Part shown: positions 9,481-21,520 of the stretch, in pieces
Layout of the letters: every line of letters starts with the position of its first letter
Position numbering within the stretch: position 1 is the first letter of the stretch
From: Rhodospirillales bacterium
GTDB lineage: Bacteria > Pseudomonadota > Alphaproteobacteria > UBA828
Reading direction: 5' to 3'
NCBI GenBank assembly: GCA_028818855.1
Contig: JAPPMY010000027.1
Location: 1-62,243, forward strand
Length of the DNA: 62,243 nt
Position numbers and translations under genes: made by a program
Notes under the pieces: generated by a model
The model's input: only the letters and a program-made list of their open reading frames with translations
Databases searched by the model: none
Told to the model about the DNA's origin: nothing

Positions 9481-11949
9481 TCACTCCCCCGCCGGCACCG
9501 CTGCTTCGAGCCCGGGCCGGACCAGATCGCTCGCCGCAGCCCGCCGCTCGTAGCGCCGGGCTGGCGCGTTGACGACCGGGGCGAGGGGTGCCGCGCCCGC
9601 GGCCGCTGCCCGGCGGGCAGCAGGCGCCTGCCCGTAGAGCGTCGTCCGCTGCACGGGCGTGCGCCTCAGTCCTTCGACCAGGGCCTCGATCTCCGCCGGC
9701 GGAAACTCCTGCCCGTGGCTCGCGCCTGCAGCGCGGGTGATCGATTCGTTCATCAGCGTGCCGCCGATGTCGTTGGCGCCGGCATCGAGGCAGGCGGCGG
9801 CGCCCGCCCGCCCCATCTTCACCCACGAGGTCTGGATGTTGGCGATGACGGGATGCAGAGCGAGCCGCGCCACGGCGTGCATGAGAACGGCCTCTCGCCA
9901 GGTCGGCCCCCGCCTGGCGCGCCCCTTGAGGTAGAGCGGCGCCTCCATCGCGACGAAGGGAAGCGGCACGAACTCGGTAAAGCCGCCGGTGCGCTCCTGC
10001 AAGGCGCGGACTCTCAGCAGATGGCGCGCCCAGTGACGCGGCGCGTCGACATGGCCGAACATGATCGTGGCGGTGCTGCGCAAGCCCAGCGCATGCGCCG
10101 CCTCCATCACCGAGAGCCACTGGTCGGTCACGATCTTGTCCGGGCAGATCACCGCCCGCACCTCGTCGTCGAGGATCTCGGCGGCGGTGCCGGGCAGCGA
10201 GCCCAGCCCGGCCTCCTGCAACGCTGCGAGGAAGTCGGGAACCGAGCGGCCGAGCGTCGCCGCCCCCTGCCAGATCTCCAGCGGCGAGAAGGCGTGAACG
10301 TGGATCGCGGGCTCCGCCTCCCTGATGGCGCGGCAGATCGAGAGGTAGGTCTCGCCCGTGTAGTCGGGATGGATGCCGCCCTGGAGGCAGACCTCCGTCG
10401 CGCCCCGCTCCCAGGCCTCGCGCACCCGTCGCACGACCTCGTCCAGCGGCAGGTCGTACGGGCGGCCGCGCAGGTTCTCGCTCAGCTTGCCCTTGGAGAA
10501 GGCACAGAACTGGCAGCGGAAGTAGCAGACGTTGGTGTAGTTGATGTTGCGGTTCACCACGTAGCTGACCTGCGGCCCGGAGACCCGTTCCCGGATCTCG
10601 TCGGCGGCGGCGCATACCGCGTCGAAGGCCCCGCCGCGCGCCTCGAAGAGCCGCACCAGCTCGTCCTCGCCGAGCCCCTGGCCCGCATCGGCGCGCGCCA
10701 GCAGGCGCTCGATGTCTGCCGCGACGACGGCCGGCGCAGGCGTGCGATCCTTCGGCGGCGCCTCGCCCGCGCCCGTGACCCAGGGATCGGTTCGGGGATA
10801 GCCGGTGGAATCGACCATCCTCAACACCCGCTCACGCAATGTCGGATCGAGCCAGCGCTCGCCCGAAAGCGCGTAAGAGGGATAGATCGTGAGCCGCTCG
10901 GCCAGGGTCTTGCCGGCAGCGGCGGTCTCGCGGGCAAGCGCGTCGAGATGCGGCCACGGCGCCTCGGGATTGACGTAGTCCTGCGTTACCGGAGAGACGC
11001 CGCCCCAGTCGTTGATCCCCGCCGCCACGAGTTGCGGCAGCGCGCCGGGGCTCAGATTGGGTGGCGCCTGGATGTTCGCCTCCGGCCCGAACAGGATGCG
11101 CGCCGTTGCGATGGTCCAAAGAAGCTCATCCAGACTGGGCTCGGGCGCCTCGGACATTCGCGTCCCCGGCTTGGCCCGGAAGTTCTGGACGATGATCTCC
11201 TGGACGTGTCCGTGGGCGTCATGGGAATCGCGCAGCGCGAGCAGGGCCTCGATCCGCTCCTCCCGCGTCTCTCCGATGCCGATGAGGATGCCGGACGTGA
11301 AGGGCACCGCCTCCTCGCCGGCGAGGCGGAGCGTCTCGAGCCGCGCGCCGGGCCGCTTGTCCGGCGAGCCGTAGTGGGGTCCGCCCTTGGCCGACAGCCG
11401 CTCGGACGCGCTCTCCAGCATCATGCCCTGCGAGGCAGAGACCTTGCGCAGCATCTGCAGGTCGTCGCGCCTCAGCACGCCGGGATTGAGATGCGGCAGC
11501 AGCGGTGTCTTCTCCAGCACCAGCTTCGCCATGTCCGCGAGGTAGGCGAGCGTGCTCTCGTAGCCGAGAGCCTCCAGGCCCTCGCGCGCCGCGCGGTAGC
11601 GCAGCTCCGGCTTGTCGCCGAGCGTGAAGAGCGCCTCCTTGCAGCCGGCGTCGGCGCCGGCCTCCGCCACCCGCAGCACCTCTTCCGGCGTCAGGTACGC
11701 CCTCTCGCCACGGCGCGGGGGCCGGGCGAAGGTGCAGTAGTGGCAGACGTCGCGGCAGAGATGGGTGAGCGGGATGAAGACCTTGCGCGAGTAGGTCACG
11801 ACGTCGGGGTGCGCCCGGTCGCGAAGCGCCGCGGCGCAGTCCAGCAACGGCGCTAGGTCGTCCTCGGCGGCGAGCACGAGTGCGTCGGCCGCATCCGGGC
11901 GGCGGCCATCCTGCACCGCCTCGAGCAGGTCACGGGTTGCGTCGTGCAT
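9481..11949 (-). CDS. fbiC: Bifunctional FO synthase (CofG-CofH fusion)
   Basis: 822 residues from the ATG at 11947-11949. It makes FO, the deazaflavin chromophore of coenzyme F420, from tyrosine and 5-amino-6-ribitylaminouracil. There are two radical SAM domains. The CofG half has the CxxxCxxC cluster motif CRDVCHYC at residues 65-72; the CofH half has CYFRCQFC at residues 475-482. The fused arrangement is the actinobacterial FbiC type, whereas archaea use separate CofG and CofH. It lies 5 bp downstream of cofC. F420 is uncommon in Proteobacteria, so lateral acquisition is likely. cofD and cofE are not in the window. Confidence 0.93.
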   Translation of the reverse strand: MHDATRDLLEAVQDGRRPDAADALVLAAEDDLAPLLDCAAALRDRAHPDVVTYSRKVFIPLTHLCRDVCHYCTFARPPRRGERAYLTPEEVLRVAEAGADAGCKEALFTLGDKPELRYRAAREGLEALGYESTLAYLADMAKLVLEKTPLLPHLNPGVLRRDDLQMLRKVSASQGMMLESASERLSAKGGPHYGSPDKRPGARLETLRLAGEEAVPFTSGILIGIGETREERIEALLALRDSHDAHGHVQEIIVQNFRAKPGTRMSEAPEPSLDELLWTIATARILFGPEANIQAPPNLSPGALPQLVAAGINDWGGVSPVTQDYVNPEAPWPHLDALARETAAAGKTLAERLTIYPSYALSGERWLDPTLRERVLRMVDSTGYPRTDPWVTGAGEAPPKDRTPAPAVVAADIERLLARADAGQGLGEDELVRLFEARGGAFDAVCAAADEIRERVSGPQVSYVVNRNINYTNVCYFRCQFCAFSKGKLSENLRGRPYDLPLDEVVRRVREAWERGATEVCLQGGIHPDYTGETYLSICRAIREAEPAIHVHAFSPLEIWQGAATLGRSVPDFLAALQEAGLGSLPGTAAEILDDEVRAVICPDKIVTDQWLSVMEAAHALGLRSTATIMFGHVDAPRHWARHLLRVRALQERTGGFTEFVPLPFVAMEAPLYLKGRARRGPTWREAVLMHAVARLALHPVIANIQTSWVKMGRAGAAACLDAGANDIGGTLMNESITRAAGASHGQEFPPAEIEALVEGLRRTPVQRTTLYGQAPAARRAAAAGAAPLAPVVNAPARRYERRAAASDLVRPGLEAAVPAGE

Positions 11950-11954
11950 CCGCC

Positions 11955-12635
11955 TCAGGCCGCGTCGGTAACCAGGAGCCGCGCGGCGATGCCGCTCTCG
12001 CGGAGGTAGTCGAGGGCGCGGCCCTCTGCCGGCCGCGCCACGAAGGCGCGCAGATCGTCGGGCGTGTCGATGTCGAGCCCGAGGCCCGGCAGCGGCAGAA
12101 TCGTCGGCACGATGCCCAGCGCCCACGCCGCTTCGCAGTGCGGCCCGAAACTGTCGTGGCCGAAGGCGAAGGGCAGCACGCCCGGCGGCGAGCAGAGCAC
12201 GCAGTTCGTGCCCCGCCGGTCGTGAGACGGCACCAGCGTCACCGCCGGCCCGCCTTCGTCCCCGCCCGCGTGTGCCGCCAGCACCTCGCTGATCTCGTCC
12301 GCGCTCGCGCCCGGCACGTCGCCCGGCACCTGGAGCAGGCATTCGACCCCGGCGCGGCCCAGCGCGGCGGCGGCTCTCTTCACGGCCGCGCTCTGGCCGT
12401 TGTTGGAGGGCTCTTCGAGAACGCGAGCCCCGTAGCGGGCGGCGAGCCTGCCGGCTCGCGCGTCCCGCGTCACCACAATGATGTCGAAAAGCGCCGGTAT
12501 CTGGGAGAGAACCTCCAGCACGTCCTCGGCCATCGCCTCGCAGAGCAGCCGGCGCTCGGCTCCGCTGAGGAAGCCCGCCAGCCGCTGCTTGGCGTGGCCC
12601 AAGTCCTTGATCGGCAGGACCGCGCCGATCGTCAA
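11955..12635 (-). CDS. cofC: CofC-type phospholactate/phosphoenolpyruvate guanylyltransferase
   Basis: 226 residues starting at TTG (12633-12635), with GGGGGA about 8 bases upstream; no in-frame ATG is available. CofC/FbiD transfers GMP from GTP to 2-phospholactate, phosphoenolpyruvate or 3-phosphoglycerate, giving the side-chain donor for F420. Family blocks are AVLPIKDLGHAKQRLAGFLS at the N-terminus, LLQVPGDVPGASADEI, the DRRGTNCVL segment and GLGLDIDTPDDL near the end. It is directly followed by fbiC, a functional pairing that supports the call. Which phospho-acid is used cannot be read by eye. Confidence 0.9.
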   Translation of the reverse strand: MTIGAVLPIKDLGHAKQRLAGFLSGAERRLLCEAMAEDVLEVLSQIPALFDIIVVTRDARAGRLAARYGARVLEEPSNNGQSAAVKRAAAALGRAGVECLLQVPGDVPGASADEISEVLAAHAGGDEGGPAVTLVPSHDRRGTNCVLCSPPGVLPFAFGHDSFGPHCEAAWALGIVPTILPLPGLGLDIDTPDDLRAFVARPAEGRALDYLRESGIAARLLVTDAA

Positions 12636-12701
12636 GTCGCCATCCCCCGGGCCCTCCCAAGGCCATCCCCGGCGCCAACGAGCCGCGTGCCGGCCCGCGC
12701 G

Positions 12702-12730
12702 ACGCTAGGAAAAAGGCCCAAACCTGTCAA
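12702..12730 (-). promoter_or_regulatory. Candidate promoter of cofC-fbiC
   Basis: On the minus strand TTGACA (12725-12730), then a 17-base spacer, then TAGCGT (12702-12707). The -35 matches the sigma-70 consensus; the -10 is weak. It ends about 65 bases before the cofC TTG start and is the only good candidate in the 129-bp gap after the E1 beta gene. Confidence 0.45.
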
Positions 12731-12764
12731 ACCGCGCGCACCATACGTCCGGGGCGAACCGCGC

Positions 12765-13769
12765 TCAGGCCAAGGTGCGGCGGACGGCGGCCTCCACGTC
12801 CTCCACCTTCGGGATGTAGAGATCCTCGAGCTCGGGCGCGAACGGGACCGGGCAGTGCGGCGCCGTCACCTTCTCGATCGCGGCCTTCAACGACCTGAAC
12901 GCCTTCTGGGCCACGATGGACGAGATGTCCGCCGCCATGGAGCAGCGGGGGTGGCTCTCGTCCACGACGACCAGACGGCCCGTCGCCTCGACCTCCTCCA
13001 GGATGGTCTCCTCATCCAGTGGCGATACCGTGCGCGGGTCGATCACCGTGCAGGAGATGCCCTCGCTCTCCAGATTGTCGGCGGCCTGATTGGCCAGATG
13101 CACCATCTTGCCGATCGCGACGATGGTGACGTCGTCTCCTTCCCGAACCACGTTCGCCTCGCCGAACGGGACCGTGTAGGCCTCGTCGGGAACCTCGGCC
13201 TCGTCGTCGTACATCGCCTTGTGCTCGAAGAAGACGACGGGATCGTTGTCGCGAATGGACTGAATCATCAGCCCCTTGGCGTCATAGGGGTTGGAGGGGA
13301 CCACCACCTTCACGCCGGGCACGTGGGCGAAGAGCGAATAGAGCACCTGGCTGTGCTGGGACGCGGCCCTGAGACCGGCGCCGTACATCGTCCTCACGAC
13401 CAGCGGCGTTTCCGCCTTGCCGCCGAACATGTAACGGAACTTCCCCGCCTGGTTGTAGATCGCGTCGAAGCAGACCCCGAGGAAGTCCACGAACATCAGA
13501 TCGACGATGGGTCGCATGCCGGTCACCGCAGCACCGGCCGCGGCGCCGATGAAGCCGCCCTCCGCGATCGGCGTGTCCAGCACCCGCATCGGCCCGAACT
13601 CGGTGTGAAGCCCCTTGGTGACGCCGAGCGGGCCGCCCCAGGCATCGTCCTCGCCCGGCGCGCCGGTTCCGCCGGATACATCCTCGCCCATCACGATGAC
13701 CTTGGGGTCGCGGCGCATCTCGCCAGCCATCGCTTCGTTGATGGCGGCCCTGTACGATTTCTTGGGCAC
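12765..13769 (-). CDS. acoB: Thiamine-diphosphate 2-oxo acid/acetoin dehydrogenase E1 component, beta subunit
   Basis: 334 residues, the normal length of a separate E1 beta. It has the transketolase-like pyrimidine domain (VIVMGEDVSGGTG, then DTPIAEGGFIGAAAGAA) and the C-terminal domain with IDPRTVSPLDEETI and VVVDESHP. With the alpha subunit it decarboxylates pyruvate, acetoin or a related 2-oxo substrate and passes the acyl group to a lipoyl E2. It lies 15 bp downstream of the alpha gene. No E2 or E3 gene follows, so the partner E2 must be elsewhere. The acetoin assignment rests on general resemblance. Confidence 0.85.
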   Translation of the reverse strand: MPKKSYRAAINEAMAGEMRRDPKVIVMGEDVSGGTGAPGEDDAWGGPLGVTKGLHTEFGPMRVLDTPIAEGGFIGAAAGAAVTGMRPIVDLMFVDFLGVCFDAIYNQAGKFRYMFGGKAETPLVVRTMYGAGLRAASQHSQVLYSLFAHVPGVKVVVPSNPYDAKGLMIQSIRDNDPVVFFEHKAMYDDEAEVPDEAYTVPFGEANVVREGDDVTIVAIGKMVHLANQAADNLESEGISCTVIDPRTVSPLDEETILEEVEATGRLVVVDESHPRCSMAADISSIVAQKAFRSLKAAIEKVTAPHCPVPFAPELEDLYIPKVEDVEAAVRRTLA

Positions 13770-13784
13770 GATCGGTACTCCCGT

Positions 13785-14750
13785 TCAGTACGAGCTGTAG
13801 ACGTCGGTCATCAGATCGGCCTCGGTGGCACGGGGTGCCACCTGAGCGGCCGAGGCGGCATCCTGGATCCGCGTTTTCTCTTCTTCGTAGATCTCGTCGA
13901 GCTGTTCGTCGGTCAAAAGACCCGTCTCGACGACCTTCTCGCGGAACAGCTTCAGGCAGTCCTTGTCCGCGCGGAGACTGTCGATCTCGCCATCGGCCCG
14001 GTAGGTCTGCGCATCGCCGACGAAGTGTCCGTAGAAGCGGGCGGTCTTGATGTGTATCAGGCTCGGGCCCTCGCCGTTCCGCGCGCGCTCCACCGCATCC
14101 TTCATCGCATCGTGGATCGCGAAGAAGTCGAACCCGTCGATCTCGACGGCCGGCATGCCGAACCCGTTTGCACGCGCCACCTGCGAGCCCGCCACCGAAT
14201 AGGAGGACGGAGTCGCCTCGGCGTAGCCGTTGTCCTCGCAAATGAAGATGACGGGCAGCTTCCAGATGTTCGCAAGGTTGTAGGCTTCGAAGATCAACCC
14301 CTGGTTGGACCCGCCGTCGCCGTAGAAGGCCACGGCGACGCCGTTTTCGCCCTTCGCCCTGGCAGAAAGGCCGGCGCCCACCGCGAGCGGGCCTGTCGCG
14401 CCGATGATCCCGTTCGCGCCCAGCATCCCCTTGTCGAGGTCGGCGATGTGCATCGAGCCGCCCTTGCCGCCGCAGACGCCGGTGGTCGCGCCATAGATCT
14501 CGTCCATGGTCTCCTGCAGGTCCAGGCCGCGGGCGATGCACTGTCCGTGGGCGCGATGGGTGGTGGCGATCCAGTCTCGCTCGTCCAGCGCCATGTAGAC
14601 GCCGGCCGCCGTCGCTTCCTGCCCGGCGGAGAGATGGACGAACCCGGGAATCTTCCCGTCCGAGAAGTTCTCGAAGACGCTGTCCTCGAAGTGCCGCGCC
14701 GCCGCCATCGTGCGATACGCCTTCAGCAGCTCGTCCCTGCTCAGTTGCAT
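13785..14750 (-). CDS. acoA: Thiamine-diphosphate 2-oxo acid/acetoin dehydrogenase E1 component, alpha subunit
   Basis: 321 residues. The ThDP/Mg motif GDGGSNQG...CEDN lies at about residues 142-172, and THRAHGQCIARG and [11 protein letters not shown] are standard E1 alpha blocks. It binds ThDP and carries out decarboxylation together with the following beta subunit. It lacks the phosphorylation-loop features of mitochondrial enzymes. It heads a two-gene unit (15 bp to the beta gene). The gene is preceded by a 211-bp spacer that should hold the promoter. A second, fused E1 gene of different type lies at 59602-61596. Confidence 0.85.
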   Translation of the reverse strand: MQLSRDELLKAYRTMAAARHFEDSVFENFSDGKIPGFVHLSAGQEATAAGVYMALDERDWIATTHRAHGQCIARGLDLQETMDEIYGATTGVCGGKGGSMHIADLDKGMLGANGIIGATGPLAVGAGLSARAKGENGVAVAFYGDGGSNQGLIFEAYNLANIWKLPVIFICEDNGYAEATPSSYSVAGSQVARANGFGMPAVEIDGFDFFAIHDAMKDAVERARNGEGPSLIHIKTARFYGHFVGDAQTYRADGEIDSLRADKDCLKLFREKVVETGLLTDEQLDEIYEEEKTRIQDAASAAQVAPRATEADLMTDVYSSY

Positions 14751-14961
14751 CGATGTCTCCCTTGCTCGTGATACCCGCCCCAGCCGGAGGGCAAGGCGCC
14801 GTCGCCGGCCGCCAGGGCCATGAGATACGACAGCGCGCCCTGATATATCCCCGTTTGCCCCGCCATGCCACGGTGCCGCCCGACTGCCGCAGGGGCTGAC
14901 GCGCGAAGGGTACGGATGAAACTGCAGAGAGGGCCGGTCCGGCTTGAGGACGGGCTCGCGC

Positions 14962-15810
14962 TCAGGCGAGGAACGCCTCCACCAACGCGTTGAACTTGGC
15001 CGGGTTCTCGTAGCACATGAAGTGCGAGCCGCCTTCGCCTGCCTTGAAAATCTCCACCTCGGCGCCGGGGATCTGCGCCGCGATCCACTCCTGCGACTCT
15101 GCCGAGAAGATGCTCGCCTCCGCGCCCACCACCAGCGTCGGCCGCCGCACCCGCTGGATCACGTCGCGCCAGTCGAGCCCGCAGTGATCGTGGAGCAGGT
15201 CGGCTGCGTGCCGGCGCGGCAGCTTGCAGATCTCGCGGGCGAACCAGAGCAGCTCCTCAGCGGACAATGACGGCGAGAAGAGGCGGGCAATCACCGGCAC
15301 GGTGGCCTCGGGCGTCTCTGCCGCGAGCACCTGGAGGTAGAACTCGGCAAGCGCGTCCAGGTCCGGCAGCAGGCAGCCGTAGGTCACGCGCTCTTCGGCC
15401 GACCAGTCGGCCTTCGCGGTCACCGACGGCGCCTGGTCGACGAACACGAGGCGACCGAGACGGTCCTCGCCGAAGAGGTCGATGTAGCTCCAGATGATCG
15501 ACGAGCCGATGGAATGGCCCATGAGATCGACCTGGTCCAGCTCCAGCCGCTCGATCACGGCGCGCAGATCGGCCGCGAGCCGGCTGACGCGGTAGCCGCC
15601 GGCCGGCGTGGTCGAATCGCCGTGGCCGCGCATGTCGAAGGCCATCACGCGCCGCGTTGACGAAAGCGCGCGAAGCTGGTGCCCGTAGGCCGCGCCGGTG
15701 AGCGACCACGAGGGAATGATGATGAGCGGCCGGCCCTCACCCGCCTCCACATAGTGGAGCTGGATACCGTCCCCGATGCCCACCCTCCGGTCGACGAGCT
15801 GCGCGGTCAT
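14962..15810 (-). CDS. Alpha/beta hydrolase
   Basis: 282 residues from the ATG at 15808-15810, chosen because GGAGG sits 8 bases upstream; an alternative ATG at 15838-15840 adds 10 residues. The nucleophile elbow is GHSIG (Ser near residue 98). The oxyanion region is IIPSWSLTGAAY, where the usual His-Gly is replaced by Pro-Ser. The acid is probably the Glu or Asp near VVGAEASIF, and the catalytic His is in GGSHFMCYENP near the end. The fold suits an esterase, lactonase or C-C hydrolase; no substrate is evident. It is divergent from the exporter gene. Confidence 0.85.
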   Translation of the reverse strand: MTAQLVDRRVGIGDGIQLHYVEAGEGRPLIIIPSWSLTGAAYGHQLRALSSTRRVMAFDMRGHGDSTTPAGGYRVSRLAADLRAVIERLELDQVDLMGHSIGSSIIWSYIDLFGEDRLGRLVFVDQAPSVTAKADWSAEERVTYGCLLPDLDALAEFYLQVLAAETPEATVPVIARLFSPSLSAEELLWFAREICKLPRRHAADLLHDHCGLDWRDVIQRVRRPTLVVGAEASIFSAESQEWIAAQIPGAEVEIFKAGEGGSHFMCYENPAKFNALVEAFLA

Positions 15811-15973
15811 CGCGATCCTCCATGGCGCAGGGTCGTGCATATCTTAAGGCATTGGCCCGACCACTTGCATCCCACTTCCACGTGATCGTTCGGTTATGGT
15901 CACGGCATAGCTTGCGCATTGGACACGGACGCGCCTTTGTGGTGGGTGAGGGCGGCTTCGGCAGCGGGCGCGC

Positions 15974-19564
<3,591 letters not shown>

Positions 19565-19619
19565 GCCCCGCTCCGCTCGAACACGAGGCTTCGATTACGG
19601 GCGGGTCGGCTTCGGCGCC

Positions 19620-20519
19620 TCAGCCGTACCGGGTCCGCATCGCGGCGATCGGCGGGTTGCAGGCATCAGCCTCGGGTCGCGCCAGCGTCATGTCGACAAG
19701 AAGGTAACCGCCCTGCATGAAGGCCTCGCCCGGCCTGCCGAGCGCGCGGGAGCGGCGAAGCATGTCCGTCCGCTCCTGCTCGTCCAGGGGCTTGCGGTAG
19801 CGGACCGGACCGCCGCAGAAGCTCTCCGTCCGGTAGCCCCGCTCGGCCCACAGGGCGTTCAGCGCGGACCAGTTCACGTCCGGGCGGGGGCAGTAGAGGA
19901 ACCAGGGGCGGCCCTCGTCGCCCCGGCAATCGAGGATGCGTGCGAACGCGTCCGGCAGCATCACACCCAGGGCGCCGCTCTCGACGACCAGGTCCACGCC
20001 GCGAAGGAAGTGCTTCAAGGCGTCGCTCGGCGCGTCGTCGACAACATTCTCGTGAAAGGCCCGATCGACGAACCCCAGGCTGCGCGCGTAGTCGAGCGCG
20101 TTTCCGGCGATGTCGATGCCGCCGATCTCGAACGCCGCCCCTTCCCTCAGCCGGGCGGCGAAGAACGCGGCATCCTGCTCCCAGTAGCGCCGCCCGTCCT
20201 CCGGTCGCCACTCCCGCTCGCCGTACCTGGCAAAAATTCCTTCCATCGAAACGTCGTGGCGCAGCAGCGCGCCGATGACCCCGTAGCCGCAGGCGAAGTC
20301 CAGCACGCGCGGTGTATCGCCTGCGCCGCGCGCGGCGCCCAGCGGCGCGTGGATGGCCTCCAGCGCGCTCACCAGCGCCGCGGGCATGCGGTAGCCGCTC
20401 GGCCGCAGCGCGGCGAAGTAAGGGCTCGGATCGTCGAGATCGTAGACCCTGACGAAGAGGGGGCAGTGCCGCGTGTAGCTATCCGACGATTCGGTCATCC
20501 GGGGAGGTGGCGCCATCAT
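19620..20519 (-). CDS. Class I SAM-dependent methyltransferase-like protein
   Basis: 299 residues if translation starts at the ATG at 20517-20519; another ATG at 20496-20498 (MTESSDSY) is equally possible, and neither has a clear ribosome site. The SAM-binding motif I reads VLDFACGYGVIGALL at about residues 71-85, followed by an acidic motif II region (EIGGIDIAGNALDYA). The C-terminal part (NWSALNALWAERGYRTE) resembles small-molecule methyltransferases. The gene is convergent with the exporter and lies upstream of, but separate from, the ABC importer operon. The methyl acceptor is unknown. Confidence 0.75.
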   Translation of the reverse strand: MMAPPPRMTESSDSYTRHCPLFVRVYDLDDPSPYFAALRPSGYRMPAALVSALEAIHAPLGAARGAGDTPRVLDFACGYGVIGALLRHDVSMEGIFARYGEREWRPEDGRRYWEQDAAFFAARLREGAAFEIGGIDIAGNALDYARSLGFVDRAFHENVVDDAPSDALKHFLRGVDLVVESGALGVMLPDAFARILDCRGDEGRPWFLYCPRPDVNWSALNALWAERGYRTESFCGGPVRYRKPLDEQERTDMLRRSRALGRPGEAFMQGGYLLVDMTLARPEADACNPPIAAMRTRYG

Positions 20520-20590
20520 CTCATGCTGGGCCTGATTCGCTTCTCACTGGGATTACCACGAATTGGCGCCGTGGAAACTGCCACCATCGT

Positions 20591-21520
20591 TTAGCGCCGA
20601 TCCTGCCGCAGATAGTTGATCAGAAGGCCGCTGGGGGCAGGGGAGCGCTCGCCGCGCAGGACGGTGGGCACGATCAGCACCGCCAGCGTCAGCACGTAGG
20701 GCAGCATGCCGACGACGTAGATGGGCACGTCGAGGCCGACCGCCTGGATGCGCGGGATCAACGCCTCGGCGCCGCCGAAGATGAGCGCGCCGACGACCGC
20801 ACGCCCCGGTCGCCAGCCGGAGAAGATGACCAGCGCGATCACGATCCAGCCGCGGCCAGCCACCATGTGCTCGATCCAGACGAAGCTCGAGGCGAGCGAC
20901 AGGTAGGCGCCGGCGATCCCGCAGAGCGCGCCACCCAGCGTCACCGCGACGAGGCGGAAGAGCTGGACGTCGACGCCGGCAATGTCGGCGGTCGCCGGGT
21001 CCTCGCCGACGGCGCGGAGCCTGAGGCCGACATCCGAGCGGTCGAGGCCCCACCACACGGCCACGGCCAGTCCGGCGGCGGCATAGACCAGGATGTCCTG
21101 CTGGAAGAGGATCGGGCCGAGCCAGGGAATGTCGCTGAGCGGGCCGAGGTCGAGGTCGCGGAATCCCGCCACCTTCTCGAACATGTAGGGCCGGCCGACG
21201 ACCCCGGTCAGCCCGTCGCCGAGGGCGACGATAATCAGCCCGGTCAGCACCTGATCGGTACGGAAGACGACGACGGCGATACCGAAGACGAGGCCGATCA
21301 GAGCCCCTGCCAGCATGGCGACGGGCACGCCCGCGCCCGCGAGACCGGTGTGGAAGCTCACCACCGCTCCGGTCATCGCGCCCACCAGCATCATGCCCTC
21401 GCAGCCGAGGTTCAGCACGCCGGCGCGCTCGTTGATCATCAGGCCGAGGGCGGCGAGCAGATAGGGCGTGGCGAAGCCCGGCGTGGTGGCGAGCCAGTGC
21501 TGCACGAAGTCGGCGGCCAT
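20591..21520 (-). CDS. BMP/nucleoside-type ABC importer, permease 2
   Basis: 309 residues with about 8-9 membrane segments in the BPD_transp_2 (RbsC/YufQ) fold. The segment LNLGCEGMMLVGAM near residue 37 and the coupling-helix region LRAVGEDPATADIAGVDV near 160 are typical of permeases working with a BMP-type binding protein. Its start touches the stop of permease 1 at 21520. It is the last gene of the creatinase-hydantoinase-transporter operon. Confidence 0.9.
   Translation of the reverse strand: MAADFVQHWLATTPGFATPYLLAALGLMINERAGVLNLGCEGMMLVGAMTGAVVSFHTGLAGAGVPVAMLAGALIGLVFGIAVVVFRTDQVLTGLIIVALGDGLTGVVGRPYMFEKVAGFRDLDLGPLSDIPWLGPILFQQDILVYAAAGLAVAVWWGLDRSDVGLRLRAVGEDPATADIAGVDVQLFRLVAVTLGGALCGIAGAYLSLASSFVWIEHMVAGRGWIVIALVIFSGWRPGRAVVGALIFGGAEALIPRIQAVGLDVPIYVVGMLPYVLTLAVLIVPTVLRGERSPAPSGLLINYLRQDRR

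Noticed and set aside
11880-14771. 963-codon plus-strand frame opposite cofC and the E1 genes
   Set aside because: It spans three well-supported genes on the other strand and shows shadow composition.
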